Translations under genes and position numbers: made by a program | Notes under the pieces: model-generated | The model's database searches: none | The model's input: the letters and a program-made list of their open reading frames with translations, nothing else | What the model was told of the DNA's origin: nothing | NCBI RefSeq assembly: GCF_018991925.1 | Contig: NW_024732415.1 | Coordinates: 2,788,724 to 2,852,723 of the forward strand | DNA: 64,000 nucleotides | Source of the DNA: Homarus americanus | Taxonomy: Eukaryota; Arthropoda; Malacostraca; Decapoda; Nephropidae | Reading direction: 5' to 3' | Part shown: in pieces, positions 20,801-31,973 of the stretch | Position numbering within the stretch: the stretch's first letter is position 1 | How the letters are laid out: every line of letters begins with the position of its first letter

Positions 20801-21243
20801 CAGTGCTGGCAACCCAAGTGAGTCAGTGGGCCGCATCCATGAAAATTTGATCGTAATAACCCAAATTCAAAAGCCAGAACATTTATCATCACATTTACAA
20901 TATTTCATCAACATATAGAATCAGATGACTGTAGCACACTGAATCTGACGCCGTAACTTGATACGCGTGACTCACCACCGCCCATATTACCATCCGCAAA
21001 CAAATATTTGTGTAAATGTGTTGGATAAGTTAAATCTTACATTAATTATAAAAAAAATCACTTCTCCTATAATATAATTAATATTGAAAAAAAAATAGTA
21101 GTCAAAACTATTGGTTTCCGCGTCAAGTGCATCCATTTTATAATAACATTTACGTACCAAAGCACAACGATCAACACAACTCTGGCGGGCCGTATCAACC
21201 TACTGTAGATCAACCGGCCCCCGCAGGTTGTCGTCCACCACTG
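20801..21243. mobile_element. non-autonomous hAT element (MITE), 443 bp
   Basis: Left end CAGTGCTGGCAACCC with GGGCCGCATC inside; the right end reverse-complemented reads CAGTGGTGGACGACAACC then GGGGGCCGG. This is the common hAT terminus (CAGTG, TGGCAACC, GGGCCG). The flanks GTGTAGAG and ATGTAGAG agree at 7 of 8 bases if two extra bases (CT) follow the right end, consistent with an 8 bp target duplication. No coding capacity. Confidence 0.75.
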
Positions 21244-22284
21244 CTATGTAGAGGATATTATTGTAGAATTTAATTATTATTGTATATAATTTAGTGGATG
21301 TAGTTTTGGTAGTATAATAGATGTAATGAATATGTTAATGTAGTGGATATAGTGTAGATAGTGTAATGGGTGTAGTCTGATAGTAGAGAGGAGGTATTTG
21401 GTTAGAGGTACATTCTCGTCTGGGACTCCTGGCCTGAACTTCCACTGAATGCCACTGGATGTTCACCACACGAGTCCCACAAGTTTATTTTACAATGTCA
21501 GGGTCAACGTTTGTGGTTTTATAGGCGATTATTATTATATCACATGACGTTGTGATGAAATTAACAAATCAGGTAAAATAATTTTTTTATACGGTGTGAA
21601 TCAGGGAACCTTATGACCCAAAAGCGGACGGTTGATGGTACAGCACTGAGAAAAATTGAACCAAACGTTTATTTAGTCGTCCCGCTATACACAAAATAGA
21701 AAACGAAATATACTCCAATAACTTTGACGATAATATTAGAGTTCTTTATGGATAACTCTTTTTAAAGCCATAACTGTAATGAAAACGCTCATAAAAAGAT
21801 AAATTTATAATCTTATATCTTTAAAGTGGATACTAAGCCCAGGTAAGAGTGAGCTATAACAAGTACATTACATAGGGCACAGCAAGTATTCAGTCTTTAA
21901 AGTTATTCATGACGCAGGAAATATGAACAGATGCTACAGCAGGTGGGTGTGAGGGTAACATCTGCGACACGTCCCTTCTCAAGTATCATTAATCACTAGG
22001 TTATGGGGACTTTACAACGCCCAAGTGTCATATACATTCACATTTGGTTAGATACTCCGCCTCCCATCTCTAGGGGCGTCCCAACATAAAAATTCCTTCC
22101 ATCCCACCAACACCAAAAGTCTTACATTTGTTCTAAGATTCTGTGTCTCCGAATGAGTGTTTGTGTATGAGAAGAATTACATCTGAATTTATTTGTCTTT
22201 TTAATCCTTTATCATTAATTATATCTGAATTAATATTTATTACTGTACTATAATTTTTTTAAACATAGTTTCTTTCCTGTGTAT
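21244..22284. other. AT-rich sequence without recognisable genes
   Basis: GTA-rich low-complexity DNA lies at 21260-21400; the rest is single-copy in appearance. No credible exon. Confidence 0.5.
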
Positions 22285-22475
22285 AGTAGCGATACAAAGG
22301 GGTTACAGTATGCTAGTGATGGTGGTACTCTGTCAGTTCTAGGTTCAATCTCCGGTCTGGACAGATGTGAGACTACCAAACCTTATTTATTACGCCCGGG
22401 TACTTCAGTTCCCTTCTGTACTTAACCCTGTACAATAAAGTTCATATTAAAGTAACAAAAACAAAACAAAAACGG
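22285..22475 (+). mobile_element. tRNA-derived SINE-like relic
   Basis: There is a stretch GCTAGTGATGGTGGTACTC that may derive from an A box, followed about 20 bp later by GGTTCAATCTC, a B-box match with one or two changes. The sequence ends with CTGTACAATAAAGTTCAT and an A-rich AAACAAAAC tail. The head, body and A-rich tail order is that of a SINE. Family not identified. Confidence 0.45.
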
Positions 22476-22599
22476 ACCCCCCTCCCCCTTGACCTGCTAG
22501 TTACAGTATGCTGATAAGTGGTGAAACTATTAATAACAAAATATAGGTTGGTAGTATGAGAGGCGATGATGCTGAGGGCCATGATAAGGTTTTGTTTAC

Positions 22600-23640
22600 G
22601 GAGATTACGGAACACTAGGATGACGTATCAACAATATAGCCAATAATAGTGGAGATATTAACACTATATACCTATCAGTGATGGCAATATTAACACTATA
22701 GCCAATTATGGTGGATATCAACACTATATTGACACTGGTGGATATTATCGACGGGATTACCAATAGCAGTAAAGCTATCAACAATATTGCCAATATGTTG
22801 AAGATATCCAGAGTAAATAGCTAATACTGAAGATATCCACACTATACAGTTAATTACAGTGAAGATATCCATATTTTATAGCTAACAATAGTAGAGATCA
22901 ACAGTATAGCCAATAGTAGAGATCAACAGTATAGCCAATGGTAGAGATCAACAGCATAGCCAATGGTTAGAGATCACCAGTATAGCTAATCACAGGTATA
23001 TAGCTAACAATAGTAGAGGTCAACAGTATAGCCAATGGTAGAGATCAACAGTATAGCCAATAGTAGAGATCAACAGTATAGCCAATAGTAGAGATCAACA
23101 GTATAGCCAATGGTAGAGATCAACAGCATAGCCAATCACAGGTATATAGCTAACAATAGTAGAGATCAACAGTATAGCCAATGGTAGAGATCAACAGTAT
23201 AGCCAATTATAGTGGATATATCAACAGCATAGCCAATTATAGTGGATATATCAACAGTATATGCAATGATGGTGAATATACTAATACTACAAAGCCATCA
23301 GAGGTGAGTGTACAGTAGTCAACTATCAACAAGGTAGTAACAAATGATGATGTCAATACAAATAACAGATAATTATAAAGATATCAACGAAATTGTCAAT
23401 AGTGTATAGTTGTAACGTAAATGATATCAAACACTATAGCCAATTATGTGAAGATATCAAATATCATAGCCAATAACACAGACGATATGAACACAAACGT
23501 ACAACACAAAGTTAGAGCCAATAAGACTGTAGAGATGAACACAATAGCCGCTAAGAGTAAAAATATCAACGATATAGCCTGTTATAACGAAGATATCAAC
23601 CCAAATAACAAGGGCAATGATCAAAAAATAGGTTAAAATG
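22600..23640. repeat. 25/30 bp minisatellite with homogeneous core and decayed edges
   Basis: In the core (about 22890-23260) the unit TAGAGATCAACAGTATAGCC plus AATGG repeats at 25 bp; at about 23196-23270 it is a 30 bp form (AGCCAATTATAGTGGATATA...). Outward, the AGCCAAT and GATATCAACA phrases persist but diverge. This is the expected pattern of an array renewed at its centre. Confidence 0.9.
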
Positions 23641-23850
23641 AAACATTGTGATTGGCTGGCAGGGTCTAGGGGCTGGGTGGGTCTGACCGTAGGGACTTGG
23701 GCACTTGGGGGGGTCCCCTTGACTCCCCTACTCCCCTGCAAGATTCACAGTCAGTTTCCTCTCAGCCGTCGTCGTGTAAGCACGTTCGCTCGCGCTCGGC
23801 CTCGCTACCCACGTGATCGCTTGCGTCAGTGTATAGCAAAAACAGACTTA
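23641..23850. other. isolated GC- and CpG-rich patch
   Basis: About 200 bp of markedly higher GC in AT-rich surroundings, with dense CpG between 23765 and 23825 and a CACGTG E-box (23810-23815). On the minus strand CTTTCG precedes GTAAGTCTG, a strong splice-donor match. It could be a 5' exon or promoter of a minus-strand gene, or a fragment of another repeat; I cannot decide. Confidence 0.3.
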
Positions 23851-24262
23851 CCGAAAGCATTCATACTATGTTAATAAGTTAAATAGACACATGTTTCACG
23901 GTCATGGTGTACAGTTATTGATGTGTGTGACGGAAAAGGACTGTTTGTGTTTTTCAGGATTCTCTGCAGTGATTAAAAGCAAGCAAAAGGTTTCAGCTAT
24001 GCATGGAGCCTACATAACAGCCGTACTGTTTTTCAACTGTATGTATGTATGTTGTATTAGTACTAAGGGTATTCAGTTACTGCTATTGTGTGTAATTTAA
24101 ATCTTTTATAATTATTTTTAATAGCTTTTAGTGTTTTTTATTCCAGGCTAAAAAAATGTTTGTCGAATACTGTCAATAGTATATAATTTTTATTTTTTTT
24201 AGATGTTAGATATTTACCTTTTGAGTATAAATGCCACAAAATTTTGATATGATTTTAAAGCG

Positions 24263-24560
24263 TAAATATTACCACTGCTGTCACTATTACTGTTATTATT
24301 ACATTATTATCATCATCATCACAACCATTACTATCACTATCTCCATAACCATCAAAATTATCGCCACAGCCTCCATAATTACCACAATTATAATTACAAT
24401 CATCATCATCGCAACTACTATTACTGTTTCTAAAGCAACCACCATCACTATCACTATACCGTCACGACCACCATCACTACTTTCCCCATAACCATTATTG
24501 ACACCACCACCACCACAATCACCATTATAACCATCACCACAGCCACCATCACTACATCAG
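24263..24560. repeat. ATC/ACC/ATT cryptic trinucleotide repeat
   Basis: Irregular CACCATC, ATTACC and CATCATCATC runs. Frames through it are low-complexity Ile/Thr and are not genes. Confidence 0.85.
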
Positions 24561-24654
24561 TTGTAGAAAATGTGGTTACATATATTGGTTGCGGCGATAG
24601 TGTTCGTGATTGTTGTTACGATGATATGTTGTGATTGTGGTGAGGTTGGTTGTA

Positions 24655-24717
24655 GTAATGGTGATTGTGGTGTTGGTGATTCACTATTACAACTACCAAC
24701 ACCACAATCATCACTAC
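24655..24717. repeat. 23 bp stem-loop
   Basis: Arms 24655-24677 and 24695-24717 pair at 21 of 23 positions around a 17-base loop. The size is that of a small hairpin RNA precursor, but the arms are built from the TGGTGATTGTGG low-complexity sequence of this region, which weakens that reading. Confidence 0.7.
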
Positions 24718-24882
24718 CACTGAATTTCTTGTACTGGGTGGCCACAACTCCCGTTCCTGTTTTAAAATTTTATTACCAGACTTAAAAAATAATACACTTA
24801 TGCACTTTTTCGCGTTTTGTTGCTTAATTAAGAATTATTTTTTCTTGAAGTCACAGTTTGTAATCTGAAGGTCAAGTTGAAG

Positions 24883-25038
24883 ATGGAAACTACACTGGGG
24901 GGAAGCTCAATGTATCATCTGGTTTGTGTAGAGTTGAGAGCAGCTGAGAATGAGATTACCGCCGTCAGTATGGAAAGGTTCCTCCTCTTTCCATACACAG
25001 CATTAGCAGGTGGTTCACAAGTTTCGGGGGAGAGGTAG
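24883..25038 (+). CDS. small ORF or exon, 51 codons, unknown
   Basis: ATG 24883 to TAG 25036. The peptide begins METTLGGSSMYHLVCVELRA and contains MERFLLFPYTALAGG. Codon use looks protein-like, but no family is recognised. A GCAGGTGG donor-like site lies inside it near 25009. It is on the same strand as, and 280 bp before, the candidate signal-peptide exon at 25321. Confidence 0.22.
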   Translation: METTLGGSSMYHLVCVELRAAENEITAVSMERFLLFPYTALAGGSQVSGER

Positions 25039-25320
25039 TGTGACTGACTTGCTTCGAAGTGTAATACATCCAGGTGTTATTTAAAGAAACCATTGCCAAT
25101 GTCCAAGATACATTTCAACGCAGCTCTAGAAAGTCTATCCGTCGTGCTTTTAACGATCTGTAGCTACTAGAGTCACGGTACACAAAGTCGTACACAAGAG
25201 ATTGAAACTTTACGCGATTAAAATGTAAATATTCCAAGGTTTACAACTTAATGACAAGCCTCGGCGTTATGAGTTTGCCTGTTCCACGCTGAACTCTGTT
25301 GACGAGAACTTCCGTGGCAG

Positions 25321-25390
25321 ATGGAGGCGACGACCCCTTCTCCTCTCCTAGCCTCACGGTCTGCCTTGGTCTTTGGGCTTGTTGTTACGG
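25321..25390 (+). CDS. candidate first coding exon encoding a signal peptide
   Basis: ATG at 25321 (G at +4) opens 23 codons plus one base: MEATTPSPLLASRSALVFGL then VVT. It ends at ACGG followed by GTATGTAAAG, a strong donor. The hydrophobic run ALVFGLVV after a short N-terminal region is what a secretory signal looks like. The exon is GC-richer than its surroundings. A 7-codon upstream ORF (ATG 25270) lies in the leader. The partner exon must begin with two bases completing the codon; I could not find it with confidence. Confidence 0.3.
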
Positions 25391-25467
25391 GTATGTAAAG
25401 ATGTATGTTTCCCAGACCCCAGTTGCTGACCCTGAAACACCACGGTTCTCTTACGGTATACATGTTT

Positions 25468-25486
25468 TTTTTTTGGGGGGGGGGTC
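25468..25486. repeat. T(10)G(9) homopolymer pair
   Basis: Ten T followed by nine G. Confidence 0.95.
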
Positions 25487-25524
25487 ATAAAATCTTAAGG
25501 TAGGAACGGGATTACCATATGACA

Positions 25525-26065
25525 CCATACATCCATAAACCTCACTATCACCAGCTACCATAACTACTAATATTATCCCCCTATTACCATCACTATCACC
25601 ATACCTATATTACTATCACCACTACAACTTAATTATCATAATGACTACATATTATGACCATCACCTACTATAACAACTACTACTATCACCATCTACCACA
25701 ATTAATAACATCATTATCTATTACCGTAATTATGATCACTTACCTACTACCATCAGTGTTATCTACCATCATCGCTGTTACTCCAATTATTATTACCATC
25801 ACCTACCACAACTAACTACCACAACTTGACTACTAAGATCACCTTCCATCACAACCATAACCTGCTATTATATCTCAACTACCACCACCAACTGAAACCA
25901 CAACTACCACCATAACCACCATTATCACCTATCATTTCAACCTAACATCCATCACAACAACAACCATCATCTACCACATTTCACCCACCAACTACAACTA
26001 CCACCATCACCCACCGTTACAACCCAACTACCACCATCAACCACGACTATCACCATCACCACCAA
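25525..26065. repeat. ACC/ATC/TAC cryptic simple repeat
   Basis: About 540 bp made almost only of CTACC, ACCATC and ACTAC phrases without a stable period. It is strand-asymmetric: nearly G-free on the plus strand. Confidence 0.85.
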
Positions 26066-26636
26066 CAGGTACCTAACATACGCACAGCCAATATCCTAAA
26101 TTGGTGCAGTAAGTCTCAGGTTTTTACAGTAAGTGCGCTCAGAGTTTCACCACAATCGGTTCATTAATTCCGGAGATCTCACGGCAAAACACCTGTCCCG
26201 TATAAGTACACAGACTGTACATTAGTTTAGGTAATGAGTACAGGTAGTAAAAATGTACACAAGCTTATATATCATTTATTTACGTACTCAGTAAAACCAT
26301 CGTACATGTAGTATACGAGTACATATCTCTTAAACACACACAACAGTACAGTAGTATAGTACAGTAATCAATAAGCACAAATTAGTACACAAACACACGT
26401 GTGAGGGCCTCAAGTCGTTTTAGAGTTAAGTGTTTTTAGTTATTGTTTGAGTTAATTGGACTTGAACTAACAAACAGAATGGCTAAGTAAATCGTTGAAG
26501 GGAGTGTCGTGTTTGAGCACACAAAGGCGGCTGGCTGACCTTACCTGACCTGCTGTACTTGGTGATCTTTAACTACAGTACTGCGGTGTTTAACTTACAC
26601 CCCCCCCCCCACCTGTTGGGTATTTTTGGTCTTATC
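26066..26636. other. no recognisable gene
   Basis: The phrase AATCGGTTCATTAATTCCGG (about 26152) resembles the 3' portion of mobile repeats, but I cannot place it. A poly-C run of 10 lies at about 26601. Confidence 0.35.
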
Positions 26637-27075
26637 ACTGACCATAGAATTCAGTGATCCTGATTTTGACAGTGACCTTTGACAGTTACCCCTAACCTTT
26701 GACAGTGAACTCTGACCTATAATAGCTACCCCTGACCGAAAACAGTGACCTCTGACCTTTTATAGTGACTTCTGACCTTTAACAATGATCCCTGATCTTT
26801 GATAGTGATATCTGACCTATATAAGTAACGTCTGACCTTTGACAGTGACCTCTGTGGCCTTTAACAGTGATTCCCGACCTTTGACGGTTACCCTTGACCT
26901 TTGACAGTGACATTTGACAATGATCTCTGGCCTTTGACAGTGATCAACTTTGACAGTGACCCCTGACCTTTGATAGTGACCTCTGGCTTTTTACAATGAC
27001 CCATGACCTTTTACAGTGACCTCTGACCTTTTACAGTGACCCTTTACCTATAACAATGTCTTCTGACCACTGACA
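26637..27075. repeat. ~20 bp minisatellite, TGACCTTTGACAGTGACC family
   Basis: About 20 degenerate units alternating GACCTTT and AACAGTGACC phrases. Period 18-24 bp because of many indels. Confidence 0.88.
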
Positions 27076-27112
27076 CAGGGTCGAGTCATGTTTTGGTCTC
27101 TGGGTTGAGCTG

Positions 27113-27148
27113 AGAGAGAGAGAGAGAGAGAGAGAGAGTGTGTGTGTA
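27113..27148. repeat. GA/GT compound microsatellite
   Basis: About 12 GA units followed by GT units. Confidence 0.95.
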
Positions 27149-27334
27149 TCGATGTTTGAGTTCTGTATCGGACTGGCTTATAGCTGTGAACGCGGCTATT
27201 AACTACAAATTTAACCAACCTATCATGAAAACACTCCGTAATAACATAAAAGAAAGTCAATAAATAGATGTTAAAAATATGTTAAAACTCCAATACCTTT
27301 TATATGGTTCTTAATTAAACCTTCGAGTCCGGAA

Positions 27335-27436
27335 GGGTTAAATCTTAAGTGTTAAAGGGTTAAATCTTAAGTGTTAAAGGGTTAAATCTTAGGCGTCAAA
27401 GGGTTAAATCATCGTCGTCAAAGGGTTAAATCATGT
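27335..27436. repeat. 22 bp minisatellite, 4-5 copies
   Basis: Unit AAAGGGTTAAATCTTAAGTG plus TT, the last copies changed to AGGGTTAAATCATCGTCGTC. Confidence 0.9.
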
Positions 27437-28944
27437 GTACATTTAGTTGAACTTAAGTGTGACTCATAATATACATACGCATTTCTTTTGTGCATGCTAG
27501 TGAGGACTCAACTAAAGGTTTTCTTGTTGATTAGAAACCCCTTGAGTGGGTCTTTTGTTTGGTAATGAGACCGTTGGATTGGTTTCTAATTTATGCAAGA
27601 GTTGTGTTAGATACCATGTAGGAATGACGATGGTAGTTTGTATTCAGGGTTTCAGTAGATACCCTCACTGTGTCAAGGATTCATTAGATACCCCTCATTG
27701 TGTCAAGGTTTCATTAGAGACCGTGGGTTTCAGGTTTCAAGGTTCCTTCTCTCTCGAAGCGACTCCCCGAAACTCCCTCCCAGTCACGTACGCCTTTGTC
27801 CATTTGGGTCCAACCAGAGAAAGTTGATTTGAAAGGAACGTATAATTCATTTCGTGCTTATTCCTATGATATTATCCGTACGTGATTATTCATGTACTAT
27901 AAATTATTTCATACACATTCATTATCTAACACCCGTACTTGATTATTCACATTTGATCATTAGTTTCGCGTTTATTCCTAACATCAGCCATTCGTGATAA
28001 TTCATTCCGTGCATAAATTCGTAAAATCCGTTCGTGATTATAGATTTGCGATAATTTATTTCACCTTTATTCCTAATTTATTATACGCGCTTGATTATAG
28101 GTGTTTGAATTCAATAATTATTTTTTGCCATGTTATAATCTAAACACACATACACACATAGACACACATACAAACATTACACATTTTTTCTCAGGTTTAT
28201 TAAAAATGTCAACAGGATTAAAAAGTAAATTCCATTAGTGTTGATTGGAAATGTCTTAAAAGTCAACTCCACTCATTATTTTCGTCAGTGTTAGTGTTGG
28301 TAATTTCCATAAAATGAATAAAAATATTTAACAAAAAACCCCCGACTTATATTATTAATTATGGAGTAAATAGATAAACAAACGATAACATTCTTAACCT
28401 CTTGATGATCGGGGTACATCTTGATAAAACAAAATAATCAAACAAGTATGGTATTAATATTAGTTGTTATTGTTCATATGTGTTTATCTGACTGAACAAC
28501 GAAAGTGTTTAGGTAACGGTGAGGGATTGGTAGAGGTATCGAACGGCTGGCAGCACCGGGCAGCCCTACCTCATTAAAACAGATTCTCAGACCCTGGTGA
28601 TGTAAACACGTTTTACTACCCTCAATAAACGCCATCCTATGAGGAGTGTGTTTCCTGCCCTCTCTATATCCCTAACAGCAACTAATCTAAATAAATTAAG
28701 GAAAATAGAATCTCAGACACGTCCTCCTCACGCTGGCTCAAAGGTTACTGAGGACTCGCTTCGTCGCTCCCAGGCTCCAGGCTTGCTCCTCCTCCTCCTC
28801 ACTTGTTTTTACCACTTTCGCTTTGACACTATTTAATGCACCATGTCTTAACCAGGATAATTCCGCCTCTCTTCTCTGTGTCTATCTTAATTTTAATAGT
28901 TGATTAGTTTATTTATTTAAACATAATACGCAGTTGAGGAGTTT
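27437..28944. other. mostly featureless; degenerate GTGATTATTC repeats
   Basis: At 27650-27725 a ~35 bp phrase (TACCC...CACTGTGTCAAGG) is repeated two to three times. From 27840 to 28110, phrases such as CGTGATTATTCAT and GTTTATTCCTAA recur about six times at 40-60 bp, indicating an old degenerate repeat. A 65-codon frame with ATG at 28639 (MRSVFPALSISLTATNLNK...) is open but ends in a CTC run, so I give it little weight. Confidence 0.5.
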
Positions 28945-29345
28945 AGTTGATGATACGCGGTACTGCAGTATAACATCAAAATCTTCGCCTGTTACATTCA
29001 GCAGTTGATCCAAATATTCTTCCCATCTCCCGTTTACTTCCCCTGTTGTCTGCAATAATCCTGTTTGCATCCGATAATTATATTTGTTCTCTTGGTTATT
29101 TCACCCTGTTTATATCTTTTCGAAATAGCTTATTGTTGTCTTTAAAACCTCGTGGCAATCTTCTTTCACAGTTTTCTGCATTTTCTTTACTCTCCCCTAA
29201 TGTTCCTGTACTATAGTCTTTATCAACAAGTCTTACCGACAACTGGCAGTCATAAAATCTTCCTCTTTCCCTCAACTAACACAGACAATCTTTCATCCCA
29301 CTTTTATCTGTTGTTAATTTTCATTCCCATTTCCGCGCGTCTTCA
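28945..29345 (-). pseudogene. LINE reverse-transcriptase polyprotein remnant
   Basis: The minus-strand translation, with frame shifts, contains FKDNNKLFRKDINRVK and then TTGEVNGRWEEYLDQLLNV. This is the linker between endonuclease and reverse-transcriptase domains of non-LTR retrotransposons (family phrase WKEVNRVR ... RWKEYFEELLNV). An upstream fragment, ERRLPRGFK, also fits. It is a short, stop-ridden relic. The clade is uncertain; RTE/CFDP2-like or Jockey-like are both possible. Confidence 0.65.
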
Positions 29346-29829
29346 AAATATCAACAACACTTTCTGAGAGCTTTGTATCTCTTGAAGTAGTAGGCTCCTG
29401 CTTTTATCACTAAACACTAGTAATACTGCCTTTGTAATTTCAACACCGGTATTAAACAATGACCTTTTGGAAACTACTTACTAAGATTGGATAAAGAAAT
29501 ATCTTGACATATGAGACCACGTGTTCCCATGCGACTCCTGACTGACTGACTGACAAATCAAGTCACGACGTTACAATAATTGAAGTCTTTTTTTAATACG
29601 GTAATTTTTTCCTTGGTTAAACATGACACAAGGAGACATAGAGTGTTTGAGGGTCGTCCAGGTTGTGTGTGGGCTGGAGGTGCACTGAGGAGCCTGGAAC
29701 ACTCAGCTTGCTGGAGACGGAGGAAGAAAGCCTCTCAGACAGTGAATCAATTTGTTAATCAGTTAAAATAAGTGTGACGCAGGAATGATTCTCTCAGTGA
29801 CACATCTAAGGCAGTTGAGACAAGTTGAC
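29346..29829. other. no recognisable gene
   Basis: A slightly GC-rich patch at 29640-29745 is open on both strands for about 45 codons without a start or a family match. Confidence 0.4.
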
Positions 29830-30362
29830 CTCTCACCCTCCCTCCCTCCCTCCCTCTCTCCCTCTCTCCCTCCCTCCCTCCCTCTCACCCACCCTCCCTC
29901 CCTCTCTCCCTCTCACCCACCCCTCCCTCCCTCCTTCCTCCCTCCCTCTCTCCTTCTGCCCACCCTCCCTCCCTCTCTCACCCACCCTCCCTCCCTCTCA
30001 CCCACCCTCCCTCTCACCCCACCCTCCCTCTCACCCACCCTCCCTCCCTCCCTCCTCTCTCCCTCCCTCCCTCCCTCCCTCTCCCTCCCTCCCCCCTCCC
30101 TCCCTCTCTCTCCCTCTCACCCACCCTCCTCCCTCCCTCTCACCCACCCTCCCTCTCTCCCTCCCTCTTTCCTCCCTCCCTCCCTCCCTCTCTCCCTCTC
30201 CACCTCCCTCTCACCCTCCTCTCCTCTTTTTCCTCCCTCCTCTCTCTCCTCCCTCTCTGCCACTTTATCTTCTCACTTTTGGCTCTTACCTTCCTACTCT
30301 CCCTCTCTCCCTCCCTCTCTCCCTCTATGATACTCCATTTACGTCTCTTCACACTAATTGAA

Positions 30363-30363
<1 letters not shown>
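29830..30363. repeat. 500 bp homopyrimidine (CCCT/CCTCT) tract
   Basis: The plus strand is almost purely C and T, in CCCTCCCTCC and CTCTCC units with scattered CACCCACCC. The long Ser/Pro/Leu frames here are artefacts of the repeat. Such mirror-symmetric pyrimidine runs can form triplex (H-DNA) structures. Confidence 0.95.

Positions 30364-30430
<67 letters not shown>
30364..30430. repeat. CA(18)-TC(15) compound microsatellite
   Basis: CA run 30364-30400 followed directly by TC run to about 30429. Confidence 0.96.
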
Positions 30431-30432
<2 letters not shown>

Positions 30433-30658
30433 GCCTGCCTGCCTTCCTCTCTATGTCTTTCCTTCCTTCCATTGCTGCCTGCCTCATCTTCTCCCTCCCT
30501 CCTCCTCCTCACTTTCCTTCTTTTCTTCCGTATTCCATTTCCTTTTCTTCATCCTTATTCCCAATTTTCTTCCATCTCCCCCTCATCTCACTCTTTATCT
30601 TGCCTTCAATCTTTCCCCTATTTTTCTTCGTGCTTTCCCTACCTCCTCCCCCCTTCCC

Positions 30659-30702
<44 letters not shown>

Positions 30703-30780
30703 ATTACCCCCCACCCCCCTCCCCTCCCTTTCATCCAATTACCCCTCCCTCTCTTTACCCCGTATCTCTTGTCTAATAGG
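30431..30780. repeat. pyrimidine-rich sequence with TC microsatellite at 30662-30696
   Basis: Continuation of the C/T-rich strand bias; about 17 TC units inside. Confidence 0.9.
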
Positions 30781-30871
30781 CCAATTTCCGCCTACATCCC
30801 CTATTTATTTTTGAGCCTGACTGTCCGCTTGTCAGACCATGAAATAGTTCCCTATGGTGAGTTGTTATGAT

Positions 30872-30873
30872 TT

Positions 30874-30910
<37 letters not shown>
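30872..30910. repeat. GA microsatellite
   Basis: GA run with one AA interruption. It marks the switch from pyrimidine-rich to purine-rich plus strand. Confidence 0.95.
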
Positions 30911-31516
30911 CTACAATTATAAAGACAAGAAATTTCACGATTGGACGGAGGAAGAGGAAAAAGAAAATTGGTTAAAGACGAAGAAGGAAGCACTGGAAAA
31001 GAGATTGGGAAATAAACAGAAAGGAACACGAAAAGGTGGAAGGGGGAAGAAAGAAATGAATGGCAATAATAATGAAAGGTCAGAAATAATTGATGACATT
31101 ATTCAAACGTAAGAAATTAACGAAATAAATAGTAGGGGGGAAATGAAAGAAAAATATTAAAAGGGTAAAAAGAGAGAAAAAATACAATGAAATAAGGAAG
31201 AATGAAAGAATAAACTAAGAAATAAAAACAAAACCAAAAACCTACAAAAAAATAAAATACAAAATTAATTACTAATATGTAAAAAAAAATTCTGAGGTAT
31301 TTTTTTCCCTCTAGAGGTTTTTCTCCCTAATAATTCCTGGAAAATTAAGACGAAAGTAAGTCAGGAAAAAACTACTGTACTCGAGGGAGGCGCCGACTCA
31401 TACTAGGAATGTTATTTTCGTTATTTTTTTATTTTATTTTATTTTTTTCCCCCAAGTCGAGACCGTGACCTTTTGTCCCTAAAATCATAATAGCTCTGGG
31501 CTTGGCAGGGTTAATG
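30911..31516. other. purine-rich low-complexity DNA
   Basis: 30930-31260 is strongly A/G-biased on plus (GAAAG, AAGGAAG). No gene evidence. Confidence 0.6.
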
Positions 31517-31524
31517 TGTACACG

Positions 31525-31557
<33 letters not shown>

Positions 31558-31558
31558 A
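31517..31558. repeat. CA microsatellite
   Basis: Preceded by ACATACATAC. Confidence 0.93.
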
Positions 31559-31874
31559 AGTCAAATAACACTATAAACTACTTGACCCTACTATTACTCA
31601 CTAAAATTTCATGTATACAACGAATATTTCACGAGAATATTTTTTTCCATTTGTGTCTTTCAGGTTTATTTTTTCTTTTTAAATCAGTATTCAAAATGTC
31701 AACAGTCCAGGGAATTACTGTGGAAGTCTTTTAATGGTGCCTTAACGCTGCTATGTACTAACACGTGTATGCATACTTTAAAATCTACTCAGTTAAAATG
31801 TTGTGATGGCGTCAGATCTTGTCATCACCTTTAATTGATGTTCAAGCTCTAATACTCTACTGACTCTACTGTAG

Positions 31875-31973
31875 GCGAGTTACCGGCTTGACTCAGTGGA
31901 GGAACAGCAGATAGTGCCAGACCAGCCCCCGAGTCTTAGGCCACCAGACCTATACCACAACTCTGTCTTCTAA
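31875..31973 (+). CDS. candidate terminal coding exon of a plus-strand gene
   Basis: Preceded by CTAATACTCTACTGACTC then TACTGTAG, a good branch point plus pyrimidine tract plus acceptor. The frame is open from the first base for 32 codons to TAA (31971): ASYRLDSVEEQQIVPDQPPS, then LRPPDLYHNSVF. The acidic, Pro- and Tyr-containing composition is like the cytoplasmic tail of a membrane protein, but that is impression only. An AATAAA polyadenylation signal follows at 32239-32244. It begins in phase 0. I did not find the preceding exon. The opposite strand is also partly open, which lowers certainty. Confidence 0.42.
   Translation, partial: ASYRLDSVEEQQIVPDQPPSLRPPDLYHNSVF

Noticed and set aside
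22900..23260. CRISPR-like regular repeats
   Set aside because: The units are contiguous without unique spacers, and the genome is eukaryotic; it is a minisatellite.
29785..30870. Proline/serine-rich proteins of 165-181 codons
   Set aside because: Translation of the CCCT/TC repeats in all frames.
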